NCBI GenBank assembly: GCA_014529385.2
Contig: CM043945.1
Span: forward strand, 3,694,312-3,758,311
Direction of reading: 5' to 3'
Origin: Adiantum capillus-veneris
Lineage: Eukaryota > Streptophyta > Polypodiopsida > Polypodiales > Pteridaceae
DNA: 64,000 bases
Position numbers and translations under genes: made by a program. Positions 12,301 to 24,300 of this stretch are shown here, piece by piece (position 1 is the stretch's first letter; every line of letters begins with the position of its first letter). The notes under the pieces were generated by a model. That model saw only the letters and a program-made list of their open reading frames with translations, was not told where the DNA came from and searched no databases.

Positions 12301-15300
12301 TTCAATTGCTTGTTGGATTGCTCTATTTCAAGGATACCCTTGACTGTGCTCAGAAGTGATGACTCGCGCTAAAGGCCACCCTCTATAAGACGAACCCTCA
12401 TTGTAGGCTAGGAAGGTACAAAGACTGAGAAGATCCCAGGAAAATTTGGAAAAGGACCATGATCTATAAATCATATATCAAATATCACACCACATATCCT
12501 ACACTCTTTCCATTGTCTGGACATGGTGCCACATGTGGTAGATGTCATGAGATTTGACCTAAGATACAGTAGTGAGCCGATACTCCAGCTTTGTGACTGT
12601 TCGTGTATAGCGGCTGGGCTTTCACAAGCCATGGGGCGGCTTTTCCTCTCGCATCTTGGCATGTAGCTCCGTTTTACATCGCTTGGTAGGGGTCCAAAGC
12701 TCAAGTTCTGTACAGTAGCTTCCTTTCCAGCACTGGTGGAACTCGTGTTCCATGCTAAATGACAACCAACTTGAAGAAGCCCTTTGTTGGGACTCTCACA
12801 CCTTTTTGGTTTTGTAGATTGCCATGGCACATTTCACTCTCTTTGTAAGAAGATTTTTGCCCTAGCTTCTCAAAATGTATACAATTTAGTCAGCTGAGCT
12901 CTAGTTTCGTGGTTTCAGCCTTTATCAGAGATGAAAGAGGGGATCAACTGTGCAGCTCCTCTGGATGGAATATATACTCTGGATCCACGTATATATTCCA
13001 TCAAGCTAACCACCTCTGAGATCAATGGCGAGATACACGTAGGTCTCCTAGAGCTAGGCCACTGGGTCATCCTGATGTACATAATCTCATGGTGATGTCA
13101 CGTTCGTAGGAGTAAGCGGCAACCATATGCTGTCGGAGGCTATATGCTGTCTGAGTTTGCCAAGGCCCTCTCTACTACTGCTGGTCCAATAGGTTTAGCA
13201 TATGGGACTCACTCACCAAAGTCATCTGTCTCACAATGAATGTTGGCTTCTCCTTTCGTCCAGATTGGAACTCTTGATGTTCCGGCAAAGTAAAATTAGC
13301 CATCACACCTAGATTGCACTGATCTTCCACAGGTGACTTGATGCACTAAAATTACATACCCACGCAATCTCATCCAATTAGGAACATTCAGTGGTTGGCA
13401 CATCACAACACAACACAAATGCTCACATATGCATGTTACAAGACATATAAACATAAAGTCGCCGATGAACACTCCCCTCACAAATAACCATCCAAGTCCG
13501 GGCCATGAGCTGTTCAATGACTCCCTCATCACTCCCGTCGGCGCGGGCGTCGGCTCTGCTGGTCTGTCAATGCATTGGGGACAATCAAAATAGTTATGTC
13601 CTGTTTAGAAGCATCCAAAACATTGGCCTTCTTGTAGTAAGGTGTCTCGTTGTTTAGGCGTCTATCGAGGCCTTTGGTGTTGACTTTCACGAGACTCTCG
13701 AGAATTTGTTCTTTGTTGACGACAATTGTGGTTAGTGGCCAGAGGTTCTTCTGTAGTAAACTCTAGCTTTCCCTTCATCAGTTTGTAGCCGACCGCGGCA
13801 TGGTCCATAAGCTCGTGCATGGTAGAGAGTTGCTTGGAGAGACAATATTCCTGCAATGGTGATGGTAGTCCAATGGTGTAGCGCTTGCATTGGTTCTCCA
13901 AGGGAATGAACTTAAAGAAGGACACCATACGTCGAGAAACCTTTGGTTATAGTCCTCCATGGTCTCTATGACAAGCATTTTCAAGTTGCCCCACTACCAA
14001 AATCCGGACTTCAAACATAGAAGTCATGTAACTACGTGCAAAAACTGTCTTGAAAGCTTGCTAGGTCCTTGGAGCATGCGGTTGTGTTGCGATTGAACTC
14101 CACCATTGCATAGCAGTATCTTTGAGAAATCCCGCTGCTCGAGAAATCTAGGATTCTTCTGTATAGTTCCCCAAAGCATAGATGTTGTCGAATTGCTGTA
14201 GGAACTGCAATGCTTTCTTCCGATCTTTCACCCCGGAAAAAGTGAAAATTTTGATTGTCGTGCCACCATCCTTGAAATCTTTGAGTTGGTTAGGTGCGTA
14301 TCCCAAGTACGAATAATAAGGGTATCCACACTTCCGTTCCTTTAGAGAGTGTAACACACTTGGACACTCCAAGTCGAGAATCTACTGCGACACCACAGAT
14401 AATCACTTCAAAACAGTTCACAGTTCACAATTGATTCGACACTGGCCCGACAAAGTTCCGTGCCTAGAGATATTGGCCCCAAAGACTGGCACCCCTTTCG
14501 CTATTTCTTTTTGTATTCATCTGCAACTCAAAGTACAAGCGAGTAGCCGGGACTCAATCTCAAACTCTGCGTCCAGATGCTCTGCGAAGTGAGAGCCCAA
14601 ACTACTAATTTAAAGAGTTTACAAGGGATGCTAAAAGCAGAGCCCAAAAGCTTCAAAATCAAAAGTTGTTCCTCTCTCACTAGCTCTCTCTTGAGAGAAT
14701 AAAGCAAGGCTTTAAAAAAAAAAGCTCTCTCTCTCTCTCTCTCTCTATCTTGCCAATTGCGTAGCCAGCAAAAAGCAAAGCTGCCGCGGCTTGGTCCACC
14801 CTCACAGGCCCGGCACTACAGTCTGAGCTATCTTCCACCGGCAGGATGATAGTGATACAGGGGGGGCGACCTACACTCCAGCCTGCTACAGACCTTACTC
14901 CACAGGAGTGGTGCAGTGAGAGAGAGGAGTGTTGGGAGCTCATCAGCGGCCTAGCTCTCTGGTTCATCTGGCGGGCCCGTTGTTTCCGCATCTTTGAGGC
15001 TCGCCCTGTGCCACCAGCAGAGACTGTTCGTGACTTTTGGCTAGAGCTGATCCATACTCTCAGAGGACAGCTTGAGGGACTACAGGGAAGCTCCGACCGC
15101 ATGCGGGAGTGCCGCGAGGCTTTCCTTAGACTCTAGCGCCCTGGGCCTTTCTACACCATGGTCCAGGGGGTGCTCAGATGGCACTACTGTCCACCTGTGT
15201 GGCTCTTCCCTCCTCCCATCTCTTGATTTAGCCCCATTGTATATATGCTGTTTTTTCATTGGGAGGGTCTCCCCATCATGCTTGTTGTAGCCCTCTCTTG

Positions 15301-18300
15301 CAGAGGTGGATGTAGCCCTATGGGCAGTTTTCATTAACTAATAGAAGGATCTTTTTCTCGGGGGGAAAAAAAAAAGCAAAGCTGCCGCCAAACTGTCCAC
15401 GCAAAAAGGCTGTACGGATTTCCGTGGGATGCGCCGCAAAAAGCGGGCCCTGTCCGTACAGTGACTGCCACGTCAGCAATTCTCAACAGTTAGCCACGTC
15501 AACATTCTTCCATACTTTTCCGGGATTGCCCATGTCTCAAGGGAGGGTCTGTGAGTGTCTGATCTGCAACCCTAGTATGCCACGTCACCGAGTTGTGACA
15601 TACCCCCCTCTTGAAAGCATTGTAATCGCCCTCGATTACGCCTGCAAAACAGACAGAAGCCATAAACTGTCTTAGAGCAGACAATGACTGTTAGTATCGA
15701 CGCACTAAGAACACACATCTAGCACATGTACCAATCGACAGTCACATCACATGACAAATCACATTCAACATTCATTCGGATCTCAGACCATGATTTATCG
15801 GCAATGCAATTAGCAATCGCATCTAGATCCACTCAGATGCCCGATCGACTAATTCCTACTGCAACCATGTCTATCGAGATCATTCAGAGAAAAATGCTGC
15901 AATCATTTCGTCTATCGGTTCCTGCAAGTCAAGAACAAATCAATTTCATATTATCCGGAATTCCATTTCATAAAGTCATACAGCAGAATACTGTCAACTC
16001 TCGGTATCCTTGAAGCTCAAAGAGACATCAGTGACTCTAGTATTCAAAAATCGAGGCATCTGTTGACAAAGGAGCGGAGTAACTCCCCTCTTGTGCAAAC
16101 CCACTGCATCCGGCCAAGCTGAATTCGGGGTTCCATTTGGAGTAGACTATGCTAAACCAAAAGCTTCAAGGTAAAGTTTCACAATCTGAGGAGTATCTGC
16201 TAGGTCCTCCTCCTCCATCCACTTTGCATCCAATGCAGGATAGTTCTTGATTTAACCAAGAACCGCCTTCACACTTTACCCTTATTCTTTTTGTCCTTAT
16301 GTGCCAATATCTGCTCAAAAACAAGGATCTCGTTTTCTTCCACTTCGGGTTGCTCATCAGGCTCCCCATTTCGGGCACATCACCTTTAAAAGGTTTCAAG
16401 AGACTCACATGAAATGCATTGTGAATCCTCCAAGTGTCAGGCAGTTTCAATCAGAAGGAGACATCATTGATCTTTTCGGAGATTTGGAAAGGTCCGTAGT
16501 ATCTCATACTAAGCTTCGGAAAAAGCCTCTCCTTTCCCTTTTTCTTTCTCAGGCGTGTCTTCTCAAAACGTAAGAGCACCCAATCATCCTCCTTCAATTT
16601 CAACTTGTGACGATGGCGATCTGCTGCCTTTTTTGTCTTTCCTGAGATTTCTACAAAGCCTCACGGACCTTGCCAAAAGCCGTGTCCAAGTCGCGCGTGT
16701 ACTCATCGGCTTCAAAAATCTTAACTTTCGTGCTTAGGAAGGTTGGAACCTTCGCAGCACCTTCAATAATCTCAAATGGCGCCTTCCCCATCGAAGAGTG
16801 TATCGTGTTGTTGTAGGCAAATTCCACCAAAGGTAGATACTTTTCTCATTGAGTCTTCTGATCATGTCATGCATGCTTGAGAGTCAGTCGCTACTTGCAT
16901 CATCGCCTCTGTCATCACTAGAAGGCTCTAGAAGAATCTAGAAGATTCTAAAAGGTTCTAAAAGTATCAAGGAGATTCTAGAAGTTTGGAGAAGATTCCG
17001 AAAGAATCTAGAAGCTTTTGGAAAGCTCTAGAAAGTTGAAGGATCTAAAAGGTTCTAGAAGAACTAGAAGGATCAAGAAGTTTCTAAAAGCTTAAAGGAG
17101 ATTCCGGAAGAATCTAGAAGTTTCTGGAAAGCTCTAGAAAGTTGAAGAAGGATCCAAAAGGTTCTAGAAGAACTAGAAGGATCAAGAAGGTTTTAGAAGA
17201 TTCTAACCTCCTCAAGAAGAACCTAGAAAGTTTTAACCTCCTCAAGCACTAGTATAAATAGGGGTCTTGGGCCACAAGCCCCTCAGTCTTGCCAACACCA
17301 GTTGTGAGGCTCCTATGAGGAAATCCCTCTTCTAGTTCTTGTCTTATGTTCAAGTCTTCTTGCAATCAAGCCTTGTCTTGTACTCAAGTCATGTAATCCA
17401 AGTCTTGTATCTAGCTCTCTTAATAAAGTATTAAGTCTTGTAATCAAGATTAAACTTATCATCAAGTCCCAAGTTCTTGTACATTGTGAGCGCCTCCTCT
17501 TGCTCTCTTCTAGCTCTATACGCGCTCAAGACAGTTTGGCAAAACTACCATCTCTAAATCTTCTCAAGCCATCATGGAGCCGACGATGGAAGGTGTCATC
17601 AACGCATTGCAAAGCATCCAAGCTCAGTTACAAGAACTTCGCGAGAGTAACACTCAACTTGAAGCAGGGCAACCCCTAATCTTGGGACCCGCGTTGCAAG
17701 ATCTTCAACGCCAAATTCAAGAGCTTCAAGAGACAAACACACATCAAGCACAAGCTGCAAGATCCAGCTATTCTCAACAACATAAGAAGAAGCCGAAGGT
17801 CAGCATGCCTGAAAAATTTGATGGGACTAGATCAAAGTTTAGAGGTTTTCTCCAGCAAGTGCGTCTCTTCATTTGAATGCAACGAGAGCGTTATCCAGAT
17901 GATGCCTCTCAAGTAGGCCTTATTGGGACCCTTCTCTCGGGTACGGCTCTCTCTTGGTTTGCTCCCTTACTTGAAAAAGAATCTCCTCTCCTCCATGACT
18001 TTGAAGCTTTTCTGCGGGAGTTCTCCGCAACCTTTGGGGATACTGATAGAGCAAGGGTTGCTGAAACCAAACTTAGAAATCTCCGCCAAGGATCAAGACC
18101 TACATCCGTCTATGCATCCGAGTTTGAACAGCTCACTTGTGATTTGACTTGGCATGAGGAATATTTCATTAGCCAATTTCGATGGAGATTAAAGGATGAC
18201 GTAAAAGATCTTTTATTGACTATGCCAAAGATTCACACACTAAGCGAGTTCATCTCTCAAGCAATAGAATGTGATAATCTACTATTTGAGAGGAGACAAG

Positions 18301-21300
18301 AGAGGCGTCTTGGGGCACCATTGCGACTCCAAACAGAAGTGATACATAATGGCTACACACCTCAACAGGGCCATGAATCAAGCATTGAGCCCATGCAAAT
18401 TGATTCAGCACGCTTTCAACCTCTCTCAGCCCAAGAGAAGCAAAGGCGACGCATTAATGGCTTATGTATGTATTGCGAAGAGCAGGGGCACATTGTTCAA
18501 CAGTGTCCAAGGAAGAGAAGGATTAAGGTTCATGGTGCAATGGCCTCAACATGTTCGGAAAGCATGGACGTCCAACCCCAATAGAGACTGACCATTTGGA
18601 CAAAAGACAAGCAAAAGAAGGTCTCTTTCTTCCCGCTGATTCCACTTCAAGTTTTATGCTACCAGTCAAGATCCATATGGTAGGCACATGGATTGTGAAG
18701 CATTACTAGATTCAGGCGCAACAGCGTGCTTCATGGACAAAGAATTTGCAAAAGAACAAGGCATACCACTTGTGGAGAAGTCTAATCCAGCAACTGTAGA
18801 AGTCATTGATGGTCGTCCCCTCGCTTCAGGGGATGTCAAGTATGAAACTCACCACATAGAAGTAACATTGAAGGAGCATGTTTCAAGAATAGCGTTCAAT
18901 ATTATACAAAGCCCAAGCAGTCCAATTGCTATTGGGCTACCGTGGCTTGAATTACATAATCCTGACATCGATTAGAGGGCTCGGAGAATTGAACCACAAA
19001 AAGTCCAAAAGAAGAAGGGAAGGCATAATAGGCCTATATATCTTGGAGCCAAGGTCTTCATGCGTGCAACCAAAAAGTATCCAGCTTTCTTGATATTTGC
19101 AACACCAACCGACACGTCGACAACAAAAATCATAGAGGCATTGCCACGTCAATATCAAGATTATAATGATGTCTTTGAGAAGAAGAATACAGACCTGTTA
19201 CCGGAGCATCGACCCTATGATTGTGCTATAGAGCTTCAGGAGGGAACCCAACCCCCTTTTTGGCCCAATATACAAGCTATCTCAAGATAAATTGGTAGAA
19301 TTACGAAAAATATTGATGAAAATCTTGCTAAGGGGTTCATACGGCATTCAAAGTCCCCAACAGGGGCTCCAATACTCTTTGTTAAAAAGGATGGAACACT
19401 CCGGATGTACGTGGATTATAGGAGCCTGAACAAGATCACCGTCAAGAATCGCTATATCCTCTTCCCTTGATCCCATAGCTTCTTGAGCGCCTTAGCAAGG
19501 CAAGAATATTTACAAAAAAAGACCTTCGTGGTGCTTACAACCTAGTCAGAATCAAAGAAGGTGATGAATGGAAGACAACCTTTCAGACAAGGTATGGCCA
19601 CTTTGAATATACCGTCATGCCATTTGCTCTCACAAATGCCCCAACAGTTTTTCAACATTTAATGAACGATATCTTTCAGGAGTATTTGGATTATTTTGTG
19701 GTAATATACTTGGATGATATCTTGATATTTTCCAAGGTTCAAGAAGAGCATGAGCACCATGTACAATTAGTGCTTGAAAAGCTTCATGCATTAGGCTTAT
19801 ATGCAAAGTTGAAGAAGTGCTCTTTTCATCAATCTAAGGTGGAATTTCTTGGTTATATTATCTCTAAAAAGGGAATCTCCATGGATCCAAAGAAGGTTCA
19901 AACCATCCTTGATTGGGAGACACCCACCTCGGTAAGAGATGTTCAATGTTTCCTCGGATTTGCAAATTTCTATCGTATCTTTATACAGGGATACTCCAAG
20001 GTGGTTACAGCACTCACAAGGTTGACAGGCCATAATAAGTTTGTCTAGGACTCAAAGGCCGCGAAAGCTTTTCAGACTCTCAAGCAAGCTTTCACGACCG
20101 CACCCATTCTAATTCACGCAGATCCTACAAAGCTTTTCATCCTAGAAACAGACGCTTCAGATTTGGCCCTTGGCGCTATTCTATCCCAAGTACGAGAGGA
20201 TGGTCGAGTATATCCAGTGGCTTTTCATTCCCGCAAGTCCTCAACTGCAGAAATCAATTATGAAATCCATGACAAAGAGCTCTTAGCAATCATCAACTCC
20301 TTCGACGCTTGGCGTCACCTACTTAAAGGAGCTCCTCATAAGATCATTGCCTATACAGATCACAAGAATTTGGAATACTTCATAGTATCCCGTGTCTTGA
20401 ATTGTCGCCAAGCCAGGTGGAGTGGTATCCTATCAAGGTTTGATTTTCTTATCTCTTTAGACTTGGCCATCAACAAGGTAAGCCAGACGCCTTATCAAGA
20501 AGATCCTACCTTGCACCTAGAAAAGGCGAAACAACATTTGATCAACAAGAGTCACTGATTTTGAAACCTGAGCAGCTTAAGCTAAACGCCACCATGAGCC
20601 AAGCTCCTGAAGATTCTACTTTTCTTTCTAAGATGAAGACGCAAATTGCCAAAGACCCACTTGCTCAGAATATTAGACACAACTACAAGGACAAGAAGTT
20701 AATGAGGACTTTCAAGAAGTTGATGGACTAATTTATTATAAGAGTCTTCTCTATATTCCGCCAAGACCAACACGCTTGGAGGTACTTCAGCAACGGCATG
20801 ATCTTCCATCAACAGGGCATTTTGGGGTTAATAAAACAATTGAGCTTCTCTCCCGTGACTTTTGGTGGCCTCAAATGTGGAAGCTTGTCAAGGAGTATGA
20901 AGGCACTTGTGACACTTGCAATAGATCAAAGGCCCCTCGTCATTGTCCTCATGGGTTACTCCATCCCTTGCCCATTCCAAGCAAACCATGGTCATCCATC
21001 TCCATGGCTTTCATTGTAGAGCTACCCTTGTCACAAGGATTTGACTCCATTTTAGTAGTCGTGGATCGGTTCATAAAAATGGCACACTTCATTCCAACCC
21101 CTAAAACCATCACCGGTGAAGGTACAGCCAAACTCATTCTACAACATCTCTATCGTTATCATGGATTACCGGATGACATAGTTTCAGATCGAGGCCCACA
21201 ATTCATCTCTAGTTTTTGGAAAAGCTTATTCAAGCTACTCGGAGTACAAATCAACATCTCCTCAGTCAATCACCCACAAAGTGATGGACAAACAAAGACA

Positions 21301-24300
21301 GTAAATCAAGTTTTGGAACAGTATCTCCGTTGTACTATCAATTATCACCAGGATAATTAGGTCGAGCTCCTACCACTAGCAAAATTCTCCTATAATAACA
21401 GTTTTCATGCCTCCACCCGTCACACTCCATTCTTTGCTAATTATGGTCAACATCCCAAACAGGATATCCACAGACACCATCAAGTCAAGAATCTAGCTGC
21501 TATTCATCTTACACAACAATTATCTGCAATTCACAAAGAACTTACAATTCATATCAAAGAAGCTCAATCCAAATATAAGGACAGTACAGATCTCCATTGC
21601 ATGCAGCATCCAGAATACAAAGAAGGGGATAAAGTGTGGCTCCTCTGGCGTAATCTGCGTTCATCTCGTCCCTGTCAAAAGCTTGATTATCGAAGGCTTG
21701 GCCCGTTTAAAATTTTCCGTCAAGTCAATCCGGTCACTATCGACTCCAGTTGCCCTCATCCATGAAAATCCATCCGGTCTTTCATGTCTCAGTCCTAGAA
21801 CCTTGTCACACATCTAAGATCCCAGGAAGAGCCCTACAACCACCTACTCCGGTTGAGATTCAAGGACATGACGAATATGAGGTCGAGAAAGTCCTAGATT
21901 CTCGAGTTTCGCGTGACAGGTTACAGTACTTGGTGCATTGGAAAGGCTATGATGTCAGTGAACGAACCTGGGAGCCAGCACACAATCTTCAGCATGCATC
22001 TCTCAAAGTCCAAGAGTTCCATCAACAACATCCATGGAAGCCCCAGTCAAGGAACACCACTGCTCCTCGTGGAACTCGTCACTAGAAGAGGGGGTAATGT
22101 CATCGATGCTTGAGAGTCAGTCGCTGCCTGCATCATCACTTGTGTCATCGCCTACATCATCACTAGAAGGCTCTAGAAGAATCTAGAAGGTTCTAAAAAT
22201 ATCAAGAGATTCTAGAAGTTTCTAGAAGCTTGGAGAAGATTCCGGAAGAACCTAGAAGTTTCTGGAAAGTTCTAGAAAGTTGAAGAAGGTTCTAAAAGGA
22301 CTAGAAGGATCAAGAAGTTTCTAAAATCTTAAAGGAGATTCCGGAAGAATCTAGAAGTTTCTGGAAAGCTCTAGAAAGTTGAAGAAGGATCCAAAAGGTT
22401 CTAGAAGAACTAGAAGGATCAAGAAGGTTTTAGAAGATTCTAACCTCCTCAAGAACAACCTAGAAAGTTTTAACCTCCTCAAGCACTAGTATAAATAGGG
22501 GTCTTGGGCCACAAGCCCCTCAGTCTTGCCAACACCAGTTGTGAGGCTCATATGAGGAAATCCCTCTTCTAGTTCTTGTCTTATGTTCAAGTCTTCTTGC
22601 AATCAAGCCTTGTCTTGTACTCAAGTCATGTAATCCAAGTCTTGTATCTAGCTCTCTTAATAAAGTATTAAGTCTTGTAATCAAGATTCAACTTATCATC
22701 AAGTCCTAAGTTCTTGTACATTGTGAGCGCCTCCTCTTGCTCTCTTCTAGCTCTATACACGCTCATAACAAATCCGAGATGTACGACTTCAATAAATTTA
22801 AAACCACTGAATTGGCAATCTCAGATTGCTCGTCAGTCTGTAGGTAGAAAGATGATGAGAACTGCAACCGCGTGCCAATGTTCTGCCAAATTGCCTTCCA
22901 AAACAGACTCGTGAATCTAAGGTTCCTGTCAAGACAATCGTCTCGGGCAATCAATGTAATCTGAAGATCTGGACCACAAACAATCTTGCTAAATGATCCG
23001 GGGCTTGACTGTTTTCTTCATTGGAATGAAATGAGTCTGCTTGCTAAATCTGTCAATAACAATCCAGATACCATCGTGACCACTCTGTGTTCTCGGGAGA
23101 TCAAAAATGAAATCCATTGCAATACTTTCCTAGGGGCGGGTGGGTATGGGCAAGGCTGTAACAATCCCTGTGCCTTATGCCTCTCAAACTTGACCTTTTG
23201 GCATACTAAGAAACTACGCACAAACTCTTCCACATCCTTTTTGAGTCTCGGCCAAAAGAAATATCTCTCTACCCCTTTCATAGTGGTAGCAATGCCACAG
23301 TGACCCGTAAAAGGTGGACAGTGGCATTCAGTCATAACCTTTTCCCTCAACGGCTGTGTAACGCACAACGGCTGTGTAACGCACAACGTGGTTTTTCTCA
23401 TCGAGTAGCCTTCCCGAATGGAGTATCCTGCTATTGTCTCCCCATCCTATATCCGTGTGAAAATATCTGCAAAATCTGTATCTCTGGCATACTGGTCGAC
23501 CATATCCTTGAAGCTCCTATGATGTATCGTGGAAATAGCCAAAACCAACGGCTTTTGAGACAAAGCATCTGCCACCACATTCTTCTGTCCCTGCACATGA
23601 ACAATCTGGAAGTGAAACGGTGACAAGATGTTCGCCCCCCGCATCTGCTTTTCCTATAGCTGCTTCTTTGACAAGAAGTAGCGTAAACTCTGATGGTCTG
23701 TAAAGACAGTAAAATCCGCTCCGAGTAGGTAATGCCGCCACTGAGTAAGAGCATGGATAAGCGCCAAAAGCTCTTTCTCATAAATCTGAGCTGTCAATTT
23801 CGGCCTTGAGAACAATCGGCTCTCGTAAGCAATGACATGGCCTTCTTGTATTAAGACCGCACCCAAACTACGACCACAAGCATCACAATATACTTCAAAT
23901 GACTTCTGCAAGTTTGGTAATGTCAAAACTGGTCCGGTAGTCAATTTCTCTTTCAATGTCTCAAAGGTAGTCACCTCTGTGGGTCCCCACGAGAAAGGGA
24001 CTCCTTTCTGTGTCAAGATATGCAAAGGGGAAGCAACCTCTGCAAACTTTCTAATGAACCAGCTGTAGTACGAACACAATCCCAAAAAGCTTATAACTTC
24101 ATGGACATTCTTTAAATCGGGCCAATCATGGATAGTCTCTATCTTAGCCGGGTCCATCTGCACTCCTGCTTCTGCTGACACAATGTGTCCCAAAAAGTGT
24201 ATCTCTGGTAGAAAAAATTCACTTTTCTTCGCATTAATCACTAACTTGTGATCTCGTAATTCCTGAGAGACCTGAAGCAGATGTTCTCTATGTTCTACCT

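Larger units (their letters stand above)
11798..13467. other. Intron sequence without assigned gene
   Basis: No recognisable transposon protein. It holds an 88-bp-period direct duplication (12205-12360) and a perfect inverted repeat (12964-13002). A 119-codon minus-strand ORF (12830-12471) has no features I recognise. Confidence 0.5.
16865..22770 (+). mobile_element. Element F: chromovirus (Ty3/gypsy) inserted in the integrase of E
   Basis: LTRs 16865-17533 and 22098-22770, both starting TGTCAT..ATGCTTGAGAG and ending ACA. 5906 bp in total. Left flank is GATCA, right flank AATCC (weak duplication), but excising F restores the integrase frame of E, so the borders are firm. Gag, protease, RT, RNase H, integrase and chromodomain lie in order on the plus strand. 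Its proteins resemble Tcn1-like chromoviruses, known to me mainly from mosses, lycophytes and fungi; this placement is inferred. Confidence 0.93.

Noticed and set aside
16860-22775. A perfect target duplication for element F
   Set aside because: Left GATCA and right AATCC match at only 3 of 5, so I rely on LTR ends and the restored integrase frame instead.
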